Source: Gordonia jinhuaensis (GTDB taxonomy: Bacteria; Actinomycetota; Actinomycetes; Mycobacteriales; Mycobacteriaceae). Taken from it: a DNA stretch of 64,000 bases. Made by a program: the position numbers and the translations under genes. The notes under the pieces were generated by a model, which saw only the letters and a list, made by a program, of their open reading frames with translations, searched no databases and was not told the DNA's origin. Location: contig NZ_BMGC01000007.1 in NCBI RefSeq assembly GCF_014639795.1, positions 1 through 64,000 of the forward strand, read 5' to 3'. This document shows positions 1-7,445 of this stretch, piece by piece; position 1 is the first letter of the stretch, and each line of letters starts with the position of its first letter.

Positions 1-422
1 GAGAACTCGCGGCGCCGGATACGATTCCACTGCACCCGCGCCCAGCGGGCCAACATCCAGCAATTCCACTGCTGAGCAGTGCCCGGCTAACTTCGAAGAG
101 CCGGTAAACCTATCAGCCGGTAGGGACACCTACCCGCCCGTCATCCAGGCAGGGTTGTCGCACTACCTGACTGTTTCCGAATCTGTGCCCGACCCTACTC
201 AACCTCGGCCAATGCCCGTAACGATGCCTGAGAGCGATTCTAAGCCGATTTCTAACCTAACCCTAGGTCGATACACCAGTACCGTATTCTGGACGGTTGT
301 AGGGCCATTGCGCGGCCAGCAATTGACTATTGAGGCAACAATCCCCGGAACAGATGACAGAATCGGGCTTGTTCTCGTCTAGCTCGTGAATGGACCGTTG
401 TACGGGTACGAAACGAGCAGGT
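1..422. other. Interior of integrated element, no convincing gene
   Basis: I see no gene I can defend here. A minus-strand reading frame starts at an ATG at 56-54 and runs off the left edge; its Arg-rich first 18 residues could be the start of a real protein, but there is no clear ribosome binding site. A plus-strand frame at 155-382 (TTG start, 75 codons) has no RBS, no recognisable domain and poor third-position GC, so I do not call it. The region is part of the element that ends near 4196. Confidence 0.4.
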
Positions 423-593
423 TTATCGCGAATCAGAATCGGCAGTCACGAACTCCTCCAACACCAACGCCAAATGCTCAGCCTCCCGCGCCGACAGCCA
501 AACCGTCACCGGACCCTGAGTGAGCATCACCCCACCAGCCTTCCGGTCACGGACCACTACCGGCCTCTTATCACTTGGGATCGTCCACTCCAT
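423..593 (-). CDS. Small 56-residue element protein, unknown function
   Basis: An ATG at 593-591 lies three bases downstream of the helicase stop codon (599-597), so it is positioned as the next gene of the same transcript. The frame reads MEWTIPSDKRPVVVRDRKAG at the start, then a short stretch with WLSAREAEHLALVLEEF and ends in DSDSR. Its length and composition (basic front, acidic helical end) resemble small DNA-binding or accessory proteins seen after replication genes of mobile elements, but no family is recognised. It is below common gene-length cutoffs and easily missed. Existence is moderately supported by spacing and by an uninterrupted frame; function is unknown. Confidence 0.5.
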   Translation of the reverse strand: MEWTIPSDKRPVVVRDRKAGGVMLTQGPVTVWLSAREAEHLALVLEEFVTADSDSR

Positions 594-596
594 TAC

Positions 597-1988
597 TTAG
601 CCTTCCGCAATCTTGATACCGAGGTAGCAGCGTGGACGCTTACCATCGACACGACGTTGCCCGGTCTCAATACCCTTGTCATGCAGCCGCGCCCCGAACT
701 GTTGGGCGGTCATCGCCTTGACGTTGCCCTGCTCGCACCACGCCTTGTACTTGCTGAACAGCACACTAACCGGAGTGACCGCATCATCGTCCAGAACGCA
801 TTCATCCTCAACGAACGCGGTCAGGGGCGAAGTGCTGCGCAACATATCCTTGGTGGCCTCGAGCGACGCCTCAGGCACCGAAAAAGCATGTTGTGCGGTA
901 AGTCTGTCGAGTCCGTCAAGCGCCCAATTCAGGATGCCTGGTAACTCTGCACGTAACCTGCCCAGTAAGCCCGCATCCTCACGGCCTAGGAACGACTGTC
1001 GCGTCTCAAGGATGATGAACCGGTTCGCCAATGCCATCGACGTGTCTTCAAGGTTGGGCAACTCGTTCGACAGCATCATTAGTCGTACGGGCAACCGGGT
1101 GGAGAACATCGGCATATATTTCTCCTCCACCTGCACCATGTCCTGACCGGTGATAGACAAGAGCCGTTCCACCACAAGTGAGTTGGAGGACGCTAGCCGC
1201 GCATCTCCGATCACCGCCAGCGACTTACCGATGAGCGGTGCCATGCCGAACTGTCGTGTCAGCGAGTCCAGGGAGATACCAGTAGCACCACCCCCGATAA
1301 TGTCCTCAAGGATCGTGGCAATGGTCGTCTTACCTGATCGTGGTGCGCCTTTGAGGAACAATGCTTTGTGGAGGTCGACGCGGCCCGAGAGCACGTAACC
1401 GAACCATTCTGCTAGGAGGTTCTGAGAATCCTCGTCGGGCAGTACGTCACTAAGGAACTTGAGCCAGGACGCCGGTTCTGGTGCGTCAGGATCGAACTCG
1501 ACTGCCGTCGTAAACGTGTTGAACCTGTCCGGTGTATGCGGCAACAGCGTTCGAGTGGCCGGAATTAACCATCCGTTCGAGACGGGTATCGCTCCGTCCT
1601 CTTGCGTAGTCGATACGTCCGAGTCATCGACTTTGGCTTCGAGTGCCTGCATGATGTTGCGGACGTGGCCGGGGTTCGGCTTCCACGGTTCTGGAAGGCC
1701 CTTGCTGCCGATATACGGCCTGCCGTCCAGGAACTCATAAATGCGTGACCGCATGCTGGCCTTCTTCATCGTCTGCCAGTAGGTGCCGGTATAGATGTAC
1801 AGCCGTTCGTCACATGATTTGAACGGGTGTCCAGTGGCTTCGCCGTATGTGGCGAGCATCTTGGCGACGCCGTACGGATCATTTGGACCCGACACACGTC
1901 TAGTGTCGTTGCCGACTTCTACCGTGATGTCAGTGAGCGTGGCGAACACGTCGTTGACTTGCTCAGCAAGTAGATCGTCATCGTTCAT
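597..1988 (-). CDS. D5/P4-type phage-plasmid replicative helicase
   Basis: 463 residues. The Walker A motif GAPRSGKT is at about 214-221, followed by the superfamily 3 helicase blocks (MMLSNELPN sensor region near 305-315 and an ANRF arginine-finger-like block) typical of the C-terminal half of P4 alpha and poxvirus D5-like proteins (known for the family: ATP-driven unwinding at the element's own origin). A D5_N-like region lies around 60-200 and a winged-helix-like tail at about 400-460. I see no AEP primase domain in front, so this looks like helicase only. A strong RBS (GGAAGGA) precedes the ATG at 1988. The gene sits immediately downstream of the iteron/DnaA-box region, which suggests it initiates replication of the excised element. 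Confidence 0.85.
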   Translation of the reverse strand: MNDDDLLAEQVNDVFATLTDITVEVGNDTRRVSGPNDPYGVAKMLATYGEATGHPFKSCDERLYIYTGTYWQTMKKASMRSRIYEFLDGRPYIGSKGLPEPWKPNPGHVRNIMQALEAKVDDSDVSTTQEDGAIPVSNGWLIPATRTLLPHTPDRFNTFTTAVEFDPDAPEPASWLKFLSDVLPDEDSQNLLAEWFGYVLSGRVDLHKALFLKGAPRSGKTTIATILEDIIGGGATGISLDSLTRQFGMAPLIGKSLAVIGDARLASSNSLVVERLLSITGQDMVQVEEKYMPMFSTRLPVRLMMLSNELPNLEDTSMALANRFIILETRQSFLGREDAGLLGRLRAELPGILNWALDGLDRLTAQHAFSVPEASLEATKDMLRSTSPLTAFVEDECVLDDDAVTPVSVLFSKYKAWCEQGNVKAMTAQQFGARLHDKGIETGQRRVDGKRPRCYLGIKIAEG

Positions 1989-2020
1989 TCGATTGTTCCT
2001 TCCGTGGAACTCAAGGGGGT

Positions 2021-2040
2021 GTCACGCATGCATGCGTGAC
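2021..2040. promoter_or_regulatory. 20-bp perfect palindrome upstream of helicase gene
   Basis: GTCACGCATGCATGCGTGAC is a perfect inverted repeat made of one reverse and one forward copy of the iteron CATGCGTGAC. It sits 33 bp upstream of the helicase start codon, a usual place for an autoregulatory operator bound by the same initiator that binds the iterons. Confidence 0.6.
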
Positions 2041-2259
2041 GCTCAAACGGTTTTGACCTGTGGTTTTGTTGTGGTGTCACGGGTGTCACGCGACTTTTCC
2101 TATTGTTGACGTATCTCAGTTACACGAATTGGTGATTATCTGAGTACAACTAGTTTTGGAATCCATGCGTGACATGCGTGACGCTCAACAGTAGATACAG
2201 GTCAGACGGCATTTATCCGTCACATTTCATGCGTGACACTTGTGTGACCCATGCGTGAC
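2031..2259 (+). repeat. Iterons, five direct copies of CATGCGTGAC
   Basis: Copies at 2031-2040, 2164-2173, 2173-2182 (sharing one base), 2228-2237 and 2250-2259, plus one inverted copy at 2021-2030. Two copies are extended to CATGCGTGACGCTCAA (2031-2046 and 2173-2188). Two partial inverted matches (GTGTCAC) lie at 2074-2080 and 2083-2089. The copies are identical over 10 bp, which is strong for a binding-site array. Confidence 0.8.
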
Positions 2260-2345
2260 AGGTGCGAAGAGTGCGGACTATTGCGCCCGCAGAATGCGGG
2301 GAACTCTCAATGATCTAGCCCACATAATAATCATAGCAAACGGGG

Positions 2346-2421
2346 TTATCCACAGAAAAAGTCAAAGAACACGCCTACCTGCGGCTTCTTTACTAATGCC
2401 TGTTAATGAATCTGTGGATAG
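2346..2421. promoter_or_regulatory. Two DnaA-box-like sites
   Basis: TTATCCACA at 2346-2354 equals the consensus DnaA box. A second site, TGTGGATAG at 2413-2421, is the reverse complement of CTATCCACA, one mismatch from consensus. They flank AT-rich DNA in the origin-like region. Binding is inferred from the match only. Confidence 0.55.
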
Positions 2422-2510
2422 ATTCGAAACCCTGTTCGATTGATATGCAAATGTTACCTACGTCTCACATATTGGGATTAGCTAACCGTCCCACACTAAG
2501 GCTCAATACC

Positions 2511-2684
2511 TCATGCAACCCGTTCCACCATCGCCGCCAACTCGCAGCGTCGAATCCGGATCACACGCGGCGACAACCGATCCGCCTGCAAACGGCCCGA
2601 CCGATACCAACGCCGGATCGTCTTCGTTGAGACTTGAGCCTCTGCTGCCGCTTGCTCGACAGTGAGCCAATCTATGTTCGTCAT
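2511..2684 (-). CDS. Excisionase-like HTH protein (MerR/HTH_17 fold)
   Basis: 57 residues from the ATG at 2684, chosen because GGAGG lies 8 bases upstream; an in-frame upstream ATG exists at 2723. The sequence WLTVEQAAAEAQVSTKTIRR is the usual start of a winged-helix DNA-binding domain, followed by a Trp/Tyr and a basic wing ending in RRCELAAMVERVA. Small proteins of this type next to an integrase act as recombination directionality factors or as repressors. Its place between the integrase and the origin supports a control role in excision or replication. It could be a repressor rather than Xis. Confidence 0.75.
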   Translation of the reverse strand: MTNIDWLTVEQAAAEAQVSTKTIRRWYRSGRLQADRLSPRVIRIRRCELAAMVERVA

Positions 2685-2869
2685 CCTCGGTGCCTCCGAT
2701 TTGTGGTCGATAATGCCCTGCATTGGACATGAAAGACGTTATGCGGCAACCGATTTAATGTCCACGTGAGAGGTAGTTTTTTACCCCTACCGCATGGCCG
2801 AAACACTAAGAACCGCACGTCAGACGCCACAGAGACGAAGCCAGAAAGGGTAAAAAGTTTCATGCTCCA
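2685..2869. promoter_or_regulatory. Spacer between integrase and Xis-like gene
   Basis: 185 bp with no gene. It contains a T-rich run inside a short inverted repeat (GGTAG near 2771, CTACC near 2787) that may act as a weak hairpin after the integrase gene or as part of the Xis promoter. Nothing firmer can be said. Confidence 0.25.
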
Positions 2870-3967
2870 TCAGCCGAGAGCGTTACGCACCGCATCCCAC
2901 TGAGACTCCGCAGCATCCGCATACCGCTGGGTTGTCACCAGGTTGCTATGCCCCAAGAGCTTGCTCACGGTGTCAATCGGGACACCCTTCTGAACAAGCG
3001 AACTCGCCCACGAATGCCTCAAATCATGGGTCCGCACCGCACCCACACGCCGACGATCCTTACTGCCCTCTGCCCCAACAAATGCCGCATTACCCGCAGC
3101 CGTCAGCCCATGAGCGAACGACGTTGGATTGATCGGTAGACCATTCGCACCCCGCAACACGAGGCCGTACAACGGACGCCGCCCACCCTGGTATTCAACA
3201 TCGGGAGGCGTACCAAGCCCCTCATCGTCTAACCGCTCCTGAATCAGTTCAGCCAGCCTGTCACTGATCGGAACGGTACGTGCCTGCCTGGTCTTAGGTG
3301 CCTTCATCAGATGATTCCTACGATCCCAGGCCCACCGAATCCTGATCGTCTTTCGGTGTAGGTCCACGTCGTCGTAGTGCAGCCCGACAGCCTCACCCCA
3401 ACGGGCACCACTCCCCGCCAGCACTTCGAACGTGAAGAGGTACGACTCCGCGAGAACAGCGCGAATCGCGTCCATCTCATCGCTCGACAGCCAACGTTCA
3501 GGGCTAGGCGGGATCGGGGGCAGGTTCAACGCCGTAGCCTCATTCGTGGACAGCAGCCCCGCGTTCATCGCGGCCCGAAGAGACGAACCGAGCACCGCTA
3601 TCACCTTGCGCACCGACGACGGGGCCAATGCCGACAGGTCACCATCAACCCAAGCCTGAACATCAGGGCGACGAATCTTCGAGAGCGGTACGTCTCCCCA
3701 TCGCGGCATGATGTGGTTCTCGATCCTGGACTCGTCCCGAGCGGCTGTCGACTGCTCCACCTTGCGGGAACGCACCCACCGCTCCGACCATTCACGCCAC
3801 GTCAGATCAGACGACGGTTGCCGCTTACGCGCCTCATCCTCAGCCGCCACAGCCTTGCCAAGAGCTTGCTTTTCAGTGGCAAACGATCCCGCGCTCCTCC
3901 GCTTGCCATTCTCATCCCGGTACATCGCCCTATAGGTTTTCGAGCGGTTGCGTTCAGTCCAAGCCAT
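2870..3967 (-). CDS. int: Tyrosine site-specific integrase
   Basis: 365 residues from the ATG at 3967 (MAWTERNRSK), preferred because it gives the usual basic N-terminal AP2-like arm-binding domain; a TTG start at 4024 would add 19 residues. A SAM-like core-binding domain lies around 60-145. Catalytic residues of the family are visible: Arg in GARWGEAVGL, HDLRH, the GH of LLGHSN, and the Tyr nucleophile in TTQRYAD near the end. The product catalyses integration and excision of the element between attP and a host tRNA gene. The attachment-like tRNA fragment lies 190 bp upstream of the start, as expected for an int-attP cassette. Confidence 0.9.
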   Translation of the reverse strand: MAWTERNRSKTYRAMYRDENGKRRSAGSFATEKQALGKAVAAEDEARKRQPSSDLTWREWSERWVRSRKVEQSTAARDESRIENHIMPRWGDVPLSKIRRPDVQAWVDGDLSALAPSSVRKVIAVLGSSLRAAMNAGLLSTNEATALNLPPIPPSPERWLSSDEMDAIRAVLAESYLFTFEVLAGSGARWGEAVGLHYDDVDLHRKTIRIRWAWDRRNHLMKAPKTRQARTVPISDRLAELIQERLDDEGLGTPPDVEYQGGRRPLYGLVLRGANGLPINPTSFAHGLTAAGNAAFVGAEGSKDRRRVGAVRTHDLRHSWASSLVQKGVPIDTVSKLLGHSNLVTTQRYADAAESQWDAVRNALG

Positions 3968-4323
3968 GCAAGTAGGGTGCGCTGTCGCATGGCACTGGTC
4001 AAGTTGCATGTCAGTGCATGGCAAATCGACCTCGTGCGGTGTCCACTCGTGGGTACGACCTGGACCCTAGGCTGAACTGAATCGCGCTCTACCTGCGGGT
4101 CTTCCGTGACTTGACCTGCGTCAATCTATCGTGTTAAGTGAACGCTTGAATGGCCTTAAAATCCGCCAAGTGTCGGTTCGAGTCCGACTGGGGGCACTCC
4201 GAACTCACCCCGATGCACGAACTTTGAGTTATTTGCAATTCACTGAAATCGCCGCTCCATGCGCACTACCCTGACGCCATCCGGAGCCGAGGACGTGCTC
4301 GGCCGACGACAACGGGAGTGCGG
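3968..4323. other. attP/attR arm and junction with host DNA
   Basis: About 350 bp without a gene. It includes a near-perfect inverted repeat (CATGGCACTG at 3989-3998 and CAGTGCATGG at 4012-4021) just upstream of the integrase start, possibly an integrase arm site or operator, and the tRNA 3' fragment at 4154-4196. After about 4200 the DNA belongs to the host and leads into the acyl-CoA ligase gene, whose RBS (GGGAG) is at 4314-4318. Confidence 0.5.
4154..4196 (+). other. 3' tRNA fragment, attachment-site core
   Basis: The sequence has a complete T arm (stem GTCGG 4172-4176, loop TTCGAGT, stem CCGAC 4184-4188), the 3' acceptor strand TGGGGGC and discriminator A at 4196, and upstream a sequence like the anticodon loop and 3' anticodon stem (CTTAAAA then TCCGC) of a leucine-type tRNA. 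The 5' half of a tRNA is missing. Integrases of this type insert into the 3' end of tRNA genes, leaving an intact gene at one end and a 3' copy at the other; the intact gene should lie left of the window. tRNA identity is uncertain. Confidence 0.7.
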
Positions 4324-5877
4324 ATGTCAGCAACGGTCACCACGCCGGAATCGATGGAGCTTGGCTCCTGGATCTCTCGTCGGGCAGCCATCGGACCCGA
4401 TCGGCCCGCGGTCACCTACGGCGACTCGACGCTGACATTCGCCGACTTTCAGCACCGGATCGACTGTCTGGCAGCGGAATTGGCTGCCGGAGGTATCAGC
4501 GCAGGTGACCGCGTCGCCTATCTGGGCCCCAATCATCCGGCCTTCCTCACCACGCTGTTCGCCTGCGCACGCGTGGGCGCCACCTTCGTCCCGCTCAACT
4601 TCCGTCTCACCGCGCCGGAGATCGCCTACATCCTCGACGACTGCGGTGCGCTCACCCTGATCGCAGATGCGGCGCTGGCACCGACAGTTGACCAGATACG
4701 AGACCAGACACCGGTCCGACGCTTCATCGCACTCGGCGACGTTGACGGCTGGGAGAACTACGACGACCTCCTCGCCCGCGCACAACCGATCGCCGATCCT
4801 GCGCATCCGGCCCCCGAGGACGTCGCCGTCATCATGTACACCTCCGGCACCACCGGTCGCCCCAAGGGTGCGATGCTCTCGCACGGAAATCTGTTCTGGA
4901 ACAACGTCAACTCACTACTCAGCTTCGACACCCTCAGCACCGACATCACCTATGTGTCGGCGCCGTTGTTCCACATCGGCGGACTCAATGTCACCACGCT
5001 GGTCACCCTGCAGAAGGGTGGACACGTTGTGCTGGCACCCGGCTTCGACCCGGCCGCCGCACTCTCCGCAATCGAAACACACCGGATCACAACGATGTTC
5101 GGTGTTCCGGCGATGTTCCTGTTCATGAGTCAAGTGCCGCAGTTCCAGACCGCAGATCTGTCGAGTCTGCGCTACCTGATGTGCGGCGGTGCGCCCGTCC
5201 CCGAACCTCTGATGCGGAAGTACGCCGACAGAGGGGTCACGTTCGCACAGGGTTACGGACTCACCGAGACCGCACCATTGGCGTTGGTGATGGGAATCGA
5301 CGAGTCGGACAGAAAGATCGGGGCCGCGGGGAACAAGGTGCTGCCCCTGTCAGATGTGCGGCTCGTCGACGCCGACAACGCCGAGGTCCCGCCGGGGCAG
5401 CCGGGCGAGGTATGCGTCCGGGGACCGCAGGTCATGACGGGCTACTGGAAGAACCCCGGGGCCACCGAATCCGCCATCGACAGTGAGGGCTGGTTCCACA
5501 CCGGCGACGTCGGCCGACAGGACGACGACGGGTACATCTACGTCGTAGACCGACTCAAGGACATGGTCATCAGCGGCGGGGAGAACGTGTATCCGGCCGA
5601 GGTCGAAAGCGTCCTCTACAGCCATCCCGCCGTCGCCGAGGTAGCGATCCTCGGGGTGCCCGACGACAAATGGGGCCAGGCGGTCACGGCCGTCGTGGCC
5701 ACCGTCCCAGGGGAATCGGTGACACTCGACGAACTACGAGACTTCGCCGCTGCGACACTGGCCCGCTACAAGCTGCCACTGCGCGTCGAATTCGTCGACG
5801 CACTCCCCCGCAACCCGTCAGGCAAGGTCCTCAAGTACCGGCTACGCGAACAATTCGGTGCCGTACCCACGCCCTGA
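4324..5877 (+). CDS. Fatty-acid/long-chain acyl-CoA ligase (FadD type)
   Basis: 517 residues, ANL superfamily. It activates a carboxylic acid with ATP to an acyl-adenylate and then a CoA thioester. Visible motifs: A3 YTSGTTGRPKGAML near 173-187, A5 GYGLTET near 315-321, the hinge/A8 block DRLKDMVISGGENVYP near 410-425 and the catalytic Lys in NPSGKVLKYR near the end. The ATG at 4324 is chosen because GGGAG lies 5 bases upstream; a GTG at 4318 overlaps that RBS. It is the first host gene after the integrated element and lies alone on the plus strand; no copy of the island operator was found in front of it. Chain-length or aromatic specificity cannot be read from the sequence. Confidence 0.85.
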   Translation: MSATVTTPESMELGSWISRRAAIGPDRPAVTYGDSTLTFADFQHRIDCLAAELAAGGISAGDRVAYLGPNHPAFLTTLFACARVGATFVPLNFRLTAPEIAYILDDCGALTLIADAALAPTVDQIRDQTPVRRFIALGDVDGWENYDDLLARAQPIADPAHPAPEDVAVIMYTSGTTGRPKGAMLSHGNLFWNNVNSLLSFDTLSTDITYVSAPLFHIGGLNVTTLVTLQKGGHVVLAPGFDPAAALSAIETHRITTMFGVPAMFLFMSQVPQFQTADLSSLRYLMCGGAPVPEPLMRKYADRGVTFAQGYGLTETAPLALVMGIDESDRKIGAAGNKVLPLSDVRLVDADNAEVPPGQPGEVCVRGPQVMTGYWKNPGATESAIDSEGWFHTGDVGRQDDDGYIYVVDRLKDMVISGGENVYPAEVESVLYSHPAVAEVAILGVPDDKWGQAVTAVVATVPGESVTLDELRDFAAATLARYKLPLRVEFVDALPRNPSGKVLKYRLREQFGAVPTP

Positions 5878-6047
5878 TCGCGACCGCATCCGACAAAGAA
5901 CACATACGCCGCAGCAGTCGTCGAAATATCAAGGGCAGCAGCAATGTTGATTCCGGCAAGCGGCACATAACGCACCGCGACAACAGTGTCGGTCGGCAAT
6001 AATCATCACAGTTCCACCCACTGATCCGACGAGCCGTGGAGGCTGTG

Positions 6048-6230
6048 ATGCCCGGTAAGTTCCATGTCAAGAAAAACGCCGGCGGAAAGTACTACTTCAC
6101 GCTGGCCGCCGGAAACGGCGAGGTCGTGGCCACCGGTCAGGCGTACTCGTCGAAATCGGCGGCCATCGAGGGCACCCGCGCCGTGCAGCATGCGGCCGCG
6201 ACAGCAACGGTGGTCGAAGAAGAGGAATGA
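6048..6230 (+). CDS. YegP-family (DUF1508) small protein
   Basis: 60 residues from the ATG at 6048, with GGAGG at 6038-6042. The pattern GKFHVKKNAGGKYYFTLAAG followed by NGEVVATGQAYSSKSAAIEG is a single DUF1508/YegP repeat; many relatives contain two. The family is small, cytosolic and of unknown function. The protein ends in TVVEEEE. It is monocistronic, bounded downstream by a long hairpin at 6256-6328. Confidence 0.85.
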   Translation: MPGKFHVKKNAGGKYYFTLAAGNGEVVATGQAYSSKSAAIEGTRAVQHAAATATVVEEEE

Positions 6231-6255
6231 CCCTGCTCAGCGGCGGGCGGCGGAT

Positions 6256-6328
6256 AGCAAAAATCGTCCCCGCCAGCCCCGCCAAGGCGAATCTGCCCTC
6301 GGCGGCCACCACGGGGACGATTTTTGCT
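6256..6328. terminator. Long inverted repeat between convergent genes
   Basis: A perfect 17-bp inverted repeat: AGCAAAAATCGTCCCCG at 6256-6272 and CGGGGACGATTTTTGCT at 6312-6328, separated by 39 bases. Because the arms carry A5 and T5 tracts, the structure can act as a terminator in both directions, for the YegP-like gene and for the oxidoreductase operon ending at 6409. Confidence 0.7.
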
Positions 6329-6341
6329 GTCGCGCCCAGTC

Positions 6342-6379
6342 GAACAACCTGATCAGGGTCGAACAACCTGATCAGGGTC
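6342..6379 (+). repeat. 19-bp tandem duplication
   Basis: GAACAACCTGATCAGGGTC occurs twice back to back (6342-6360 and 6361-6379). Each unit carries the short palindrome CCTGATCAGG. It lies just downstream of the terminator and may be a slippage duplication. Confidence 0.8.
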
Positions 6380-6408
6380 CGACCACCGTCAGTGCCCGAA
6401 GCGCACCG

Positions 6409-7392
6409 TCAGGGTTGAAACACCACTCGACCGACCGTGGAACCGTCGCCGAGCCGTCCGATGCCATCGGCCACCTCGGTGAGAGGCAGGCGTTCGGAGA
6501 TCAGCGGTTTGACCAGTCCCTTGTCGGCAAGGCGGGTGAGTTCCACGTGGCATTCGTCGATCACCTGCGGGCCCTTGGCGTGGTAGAGGCCCCAGTGCAA
6601 TCCGACGATCGAATAGTTCTTGATCAGTGCGTGATTGAGCGCCGGCCGGGGAATCGTCCCACCGGCGAAGCCGATGATCACGATCCTGCCCTCGAAGGCG
6701 ATGCACTTGGTCGACCCGTTGTAGGCATCTCCGCCCACCGGGTCGAACACGATGTCGGCGCCGTGCCCCTTGGTGAACTCCTTGACGATGGGAACGAAAT
6801 CCTCAGAGTGCCGGTCGATCACCAGGTCGGCACCGAGATCCTGCGCGTATTTCGCCTTGGCGGGGCCGCCAACGACCCCGATCACCGTCGCGCCGGCCGC
6901 CTTGCCCAATTGCACCGCAGCACTGCCGACCCCGCCCGCCGCGGCGTGAACCAGCAGGTAGTCACCCTCGCGGATCTGCGTACGGCGATGCAGCGCGAAC
7001 CACGCGGTCTGATAGCCGATGGTCAAGGCGGAGGCCTCCGCGTCGTCGAGTGCCGACGGCGCAGCGAAGGTCGACTCCTGCGGCAGCACAGCGTATTCGG
7101 CGAAGGCGCCACCGGGGAGAATCGGATTACCCACCACGCGATCGCCCACCGCGGCCCGCGTCACACCCGCTCCCACGGCAACCACCTCGCCGCACAGTTC
7201 GACACCCGGGGTGAAGGGAAGCGGGGGTTTGACCTGATACTCCCCTCGGCACAGCAGGACGTCGGGGAAGTTCGCCGGAGCAGCGAGCACCTTCACCTTG
7301 ACCTGCCCGGCGGCGGGCTCCGGTTCGGCGACGTCGTCGAGCTTCAGTACATCGCGCGGCTCGCCCAGTTCGTGCACTTGCCAGGCTTTCAT
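6409..7392 (-). CDS. NADPH:quinone oxidoreductase-like MDR enzyme
   Basis: 327 residues. Medium-chain dehydrogenase/reductase fold without the structural zinc Cys cluster: N-terminal GroES-like domain (about 1-120), then a Rossmann domain with AAAGGVGSAAVQLGKAAGA near 150-168. This is the QOR/enoyl reductase branch, which reduces activated C=C or C=O bonds with NADPH. An RBS GAGGAG precedes the ATG at 7392. It is the last gene of a three-gene minus-strand operon with two SDRs (9032 to 6409), so it probably reduces or oxidises a CoA-linked or free intermediate of the island's substrate. The exact substrate is unknown. Confidence 0.82.
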   Translation of the reverse strand: MKAWQVHELGEPRDVLKLDDVAEPEPAAGQVKVKVLAAPANFPDVLLCRGEYQVKPPLPFTPGVELCGEVVAVGAGVTRAAVGDRVVGNPILPGGAFAEYAVLPQESTFAAPSALDDAEASALTIGYQTAWFALHRRTQIREGDYLLVHAAAGGVGSAAVQLGKAAGATVIGVVGGPAKAKYAQDLGADLVIDRHSEDFVPIVKEFTKGHGADIVFDPVGGDAYNGSTKCIAFEGRIVIIGFAGGTIPRPALNHALIKNYSIVGLHWGLYHAKGPQVIDECHVELTRLADKGLVKPLISERLPLTEVADGIGRLGDGSTVGRVVFQP

Positions 7393-7445
7393 CGTGGCAT
7401 CTCCTCGAGAGTTGTTGCGTTGTGGCGCTCGCCGATCAGCGACGC

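Larger units (their letters stand above)
1989..2510. other. Candidate replication origin of the integrated element
   Basis: This 520-bp gene-free stretch holds a 20-bp perfect palindrome, a family of 10-bp iterons, two DnaA-box-like sequences in opposite orientation and a visibly AT-rich segment (about 2310-2480) unlike the surrounding GC-rich DNA. It lies directly upstream of the helicase gene. Iterons, DnaA boxes and an AT-rich unwinding element next to a replication gene are the classic parts of a plasmid or satellite origin. The sequence parts are seen directly; origin function is inferred. Confidence 0.6.

Noticed and set aside
155-382. Plus-strand open frame of 75 codons (TTG start)
   Set aside because: No RBS, no family and weak codon bias; mentioned only as a possibility in the element interior.
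390-944. Plus-strand open frame of 184 codons
   Set aside because: Overlaps the end of the helicase gene and the 56-residue gene on the other strand; no domain or RBS.
2021-2259. Iterons considered as CRISPR or as phage arm sites
   Set aside because: Units are 10 bp, irregularly spaced and far from the integrase arm; position next to a helicase with DnaA boxes favours an origin.
4154-4196. Intact tRNA gene
   Set aside because: No matching 5' acceptor strand, D arm or full anticodon stem upstream; only the 3' part is present.
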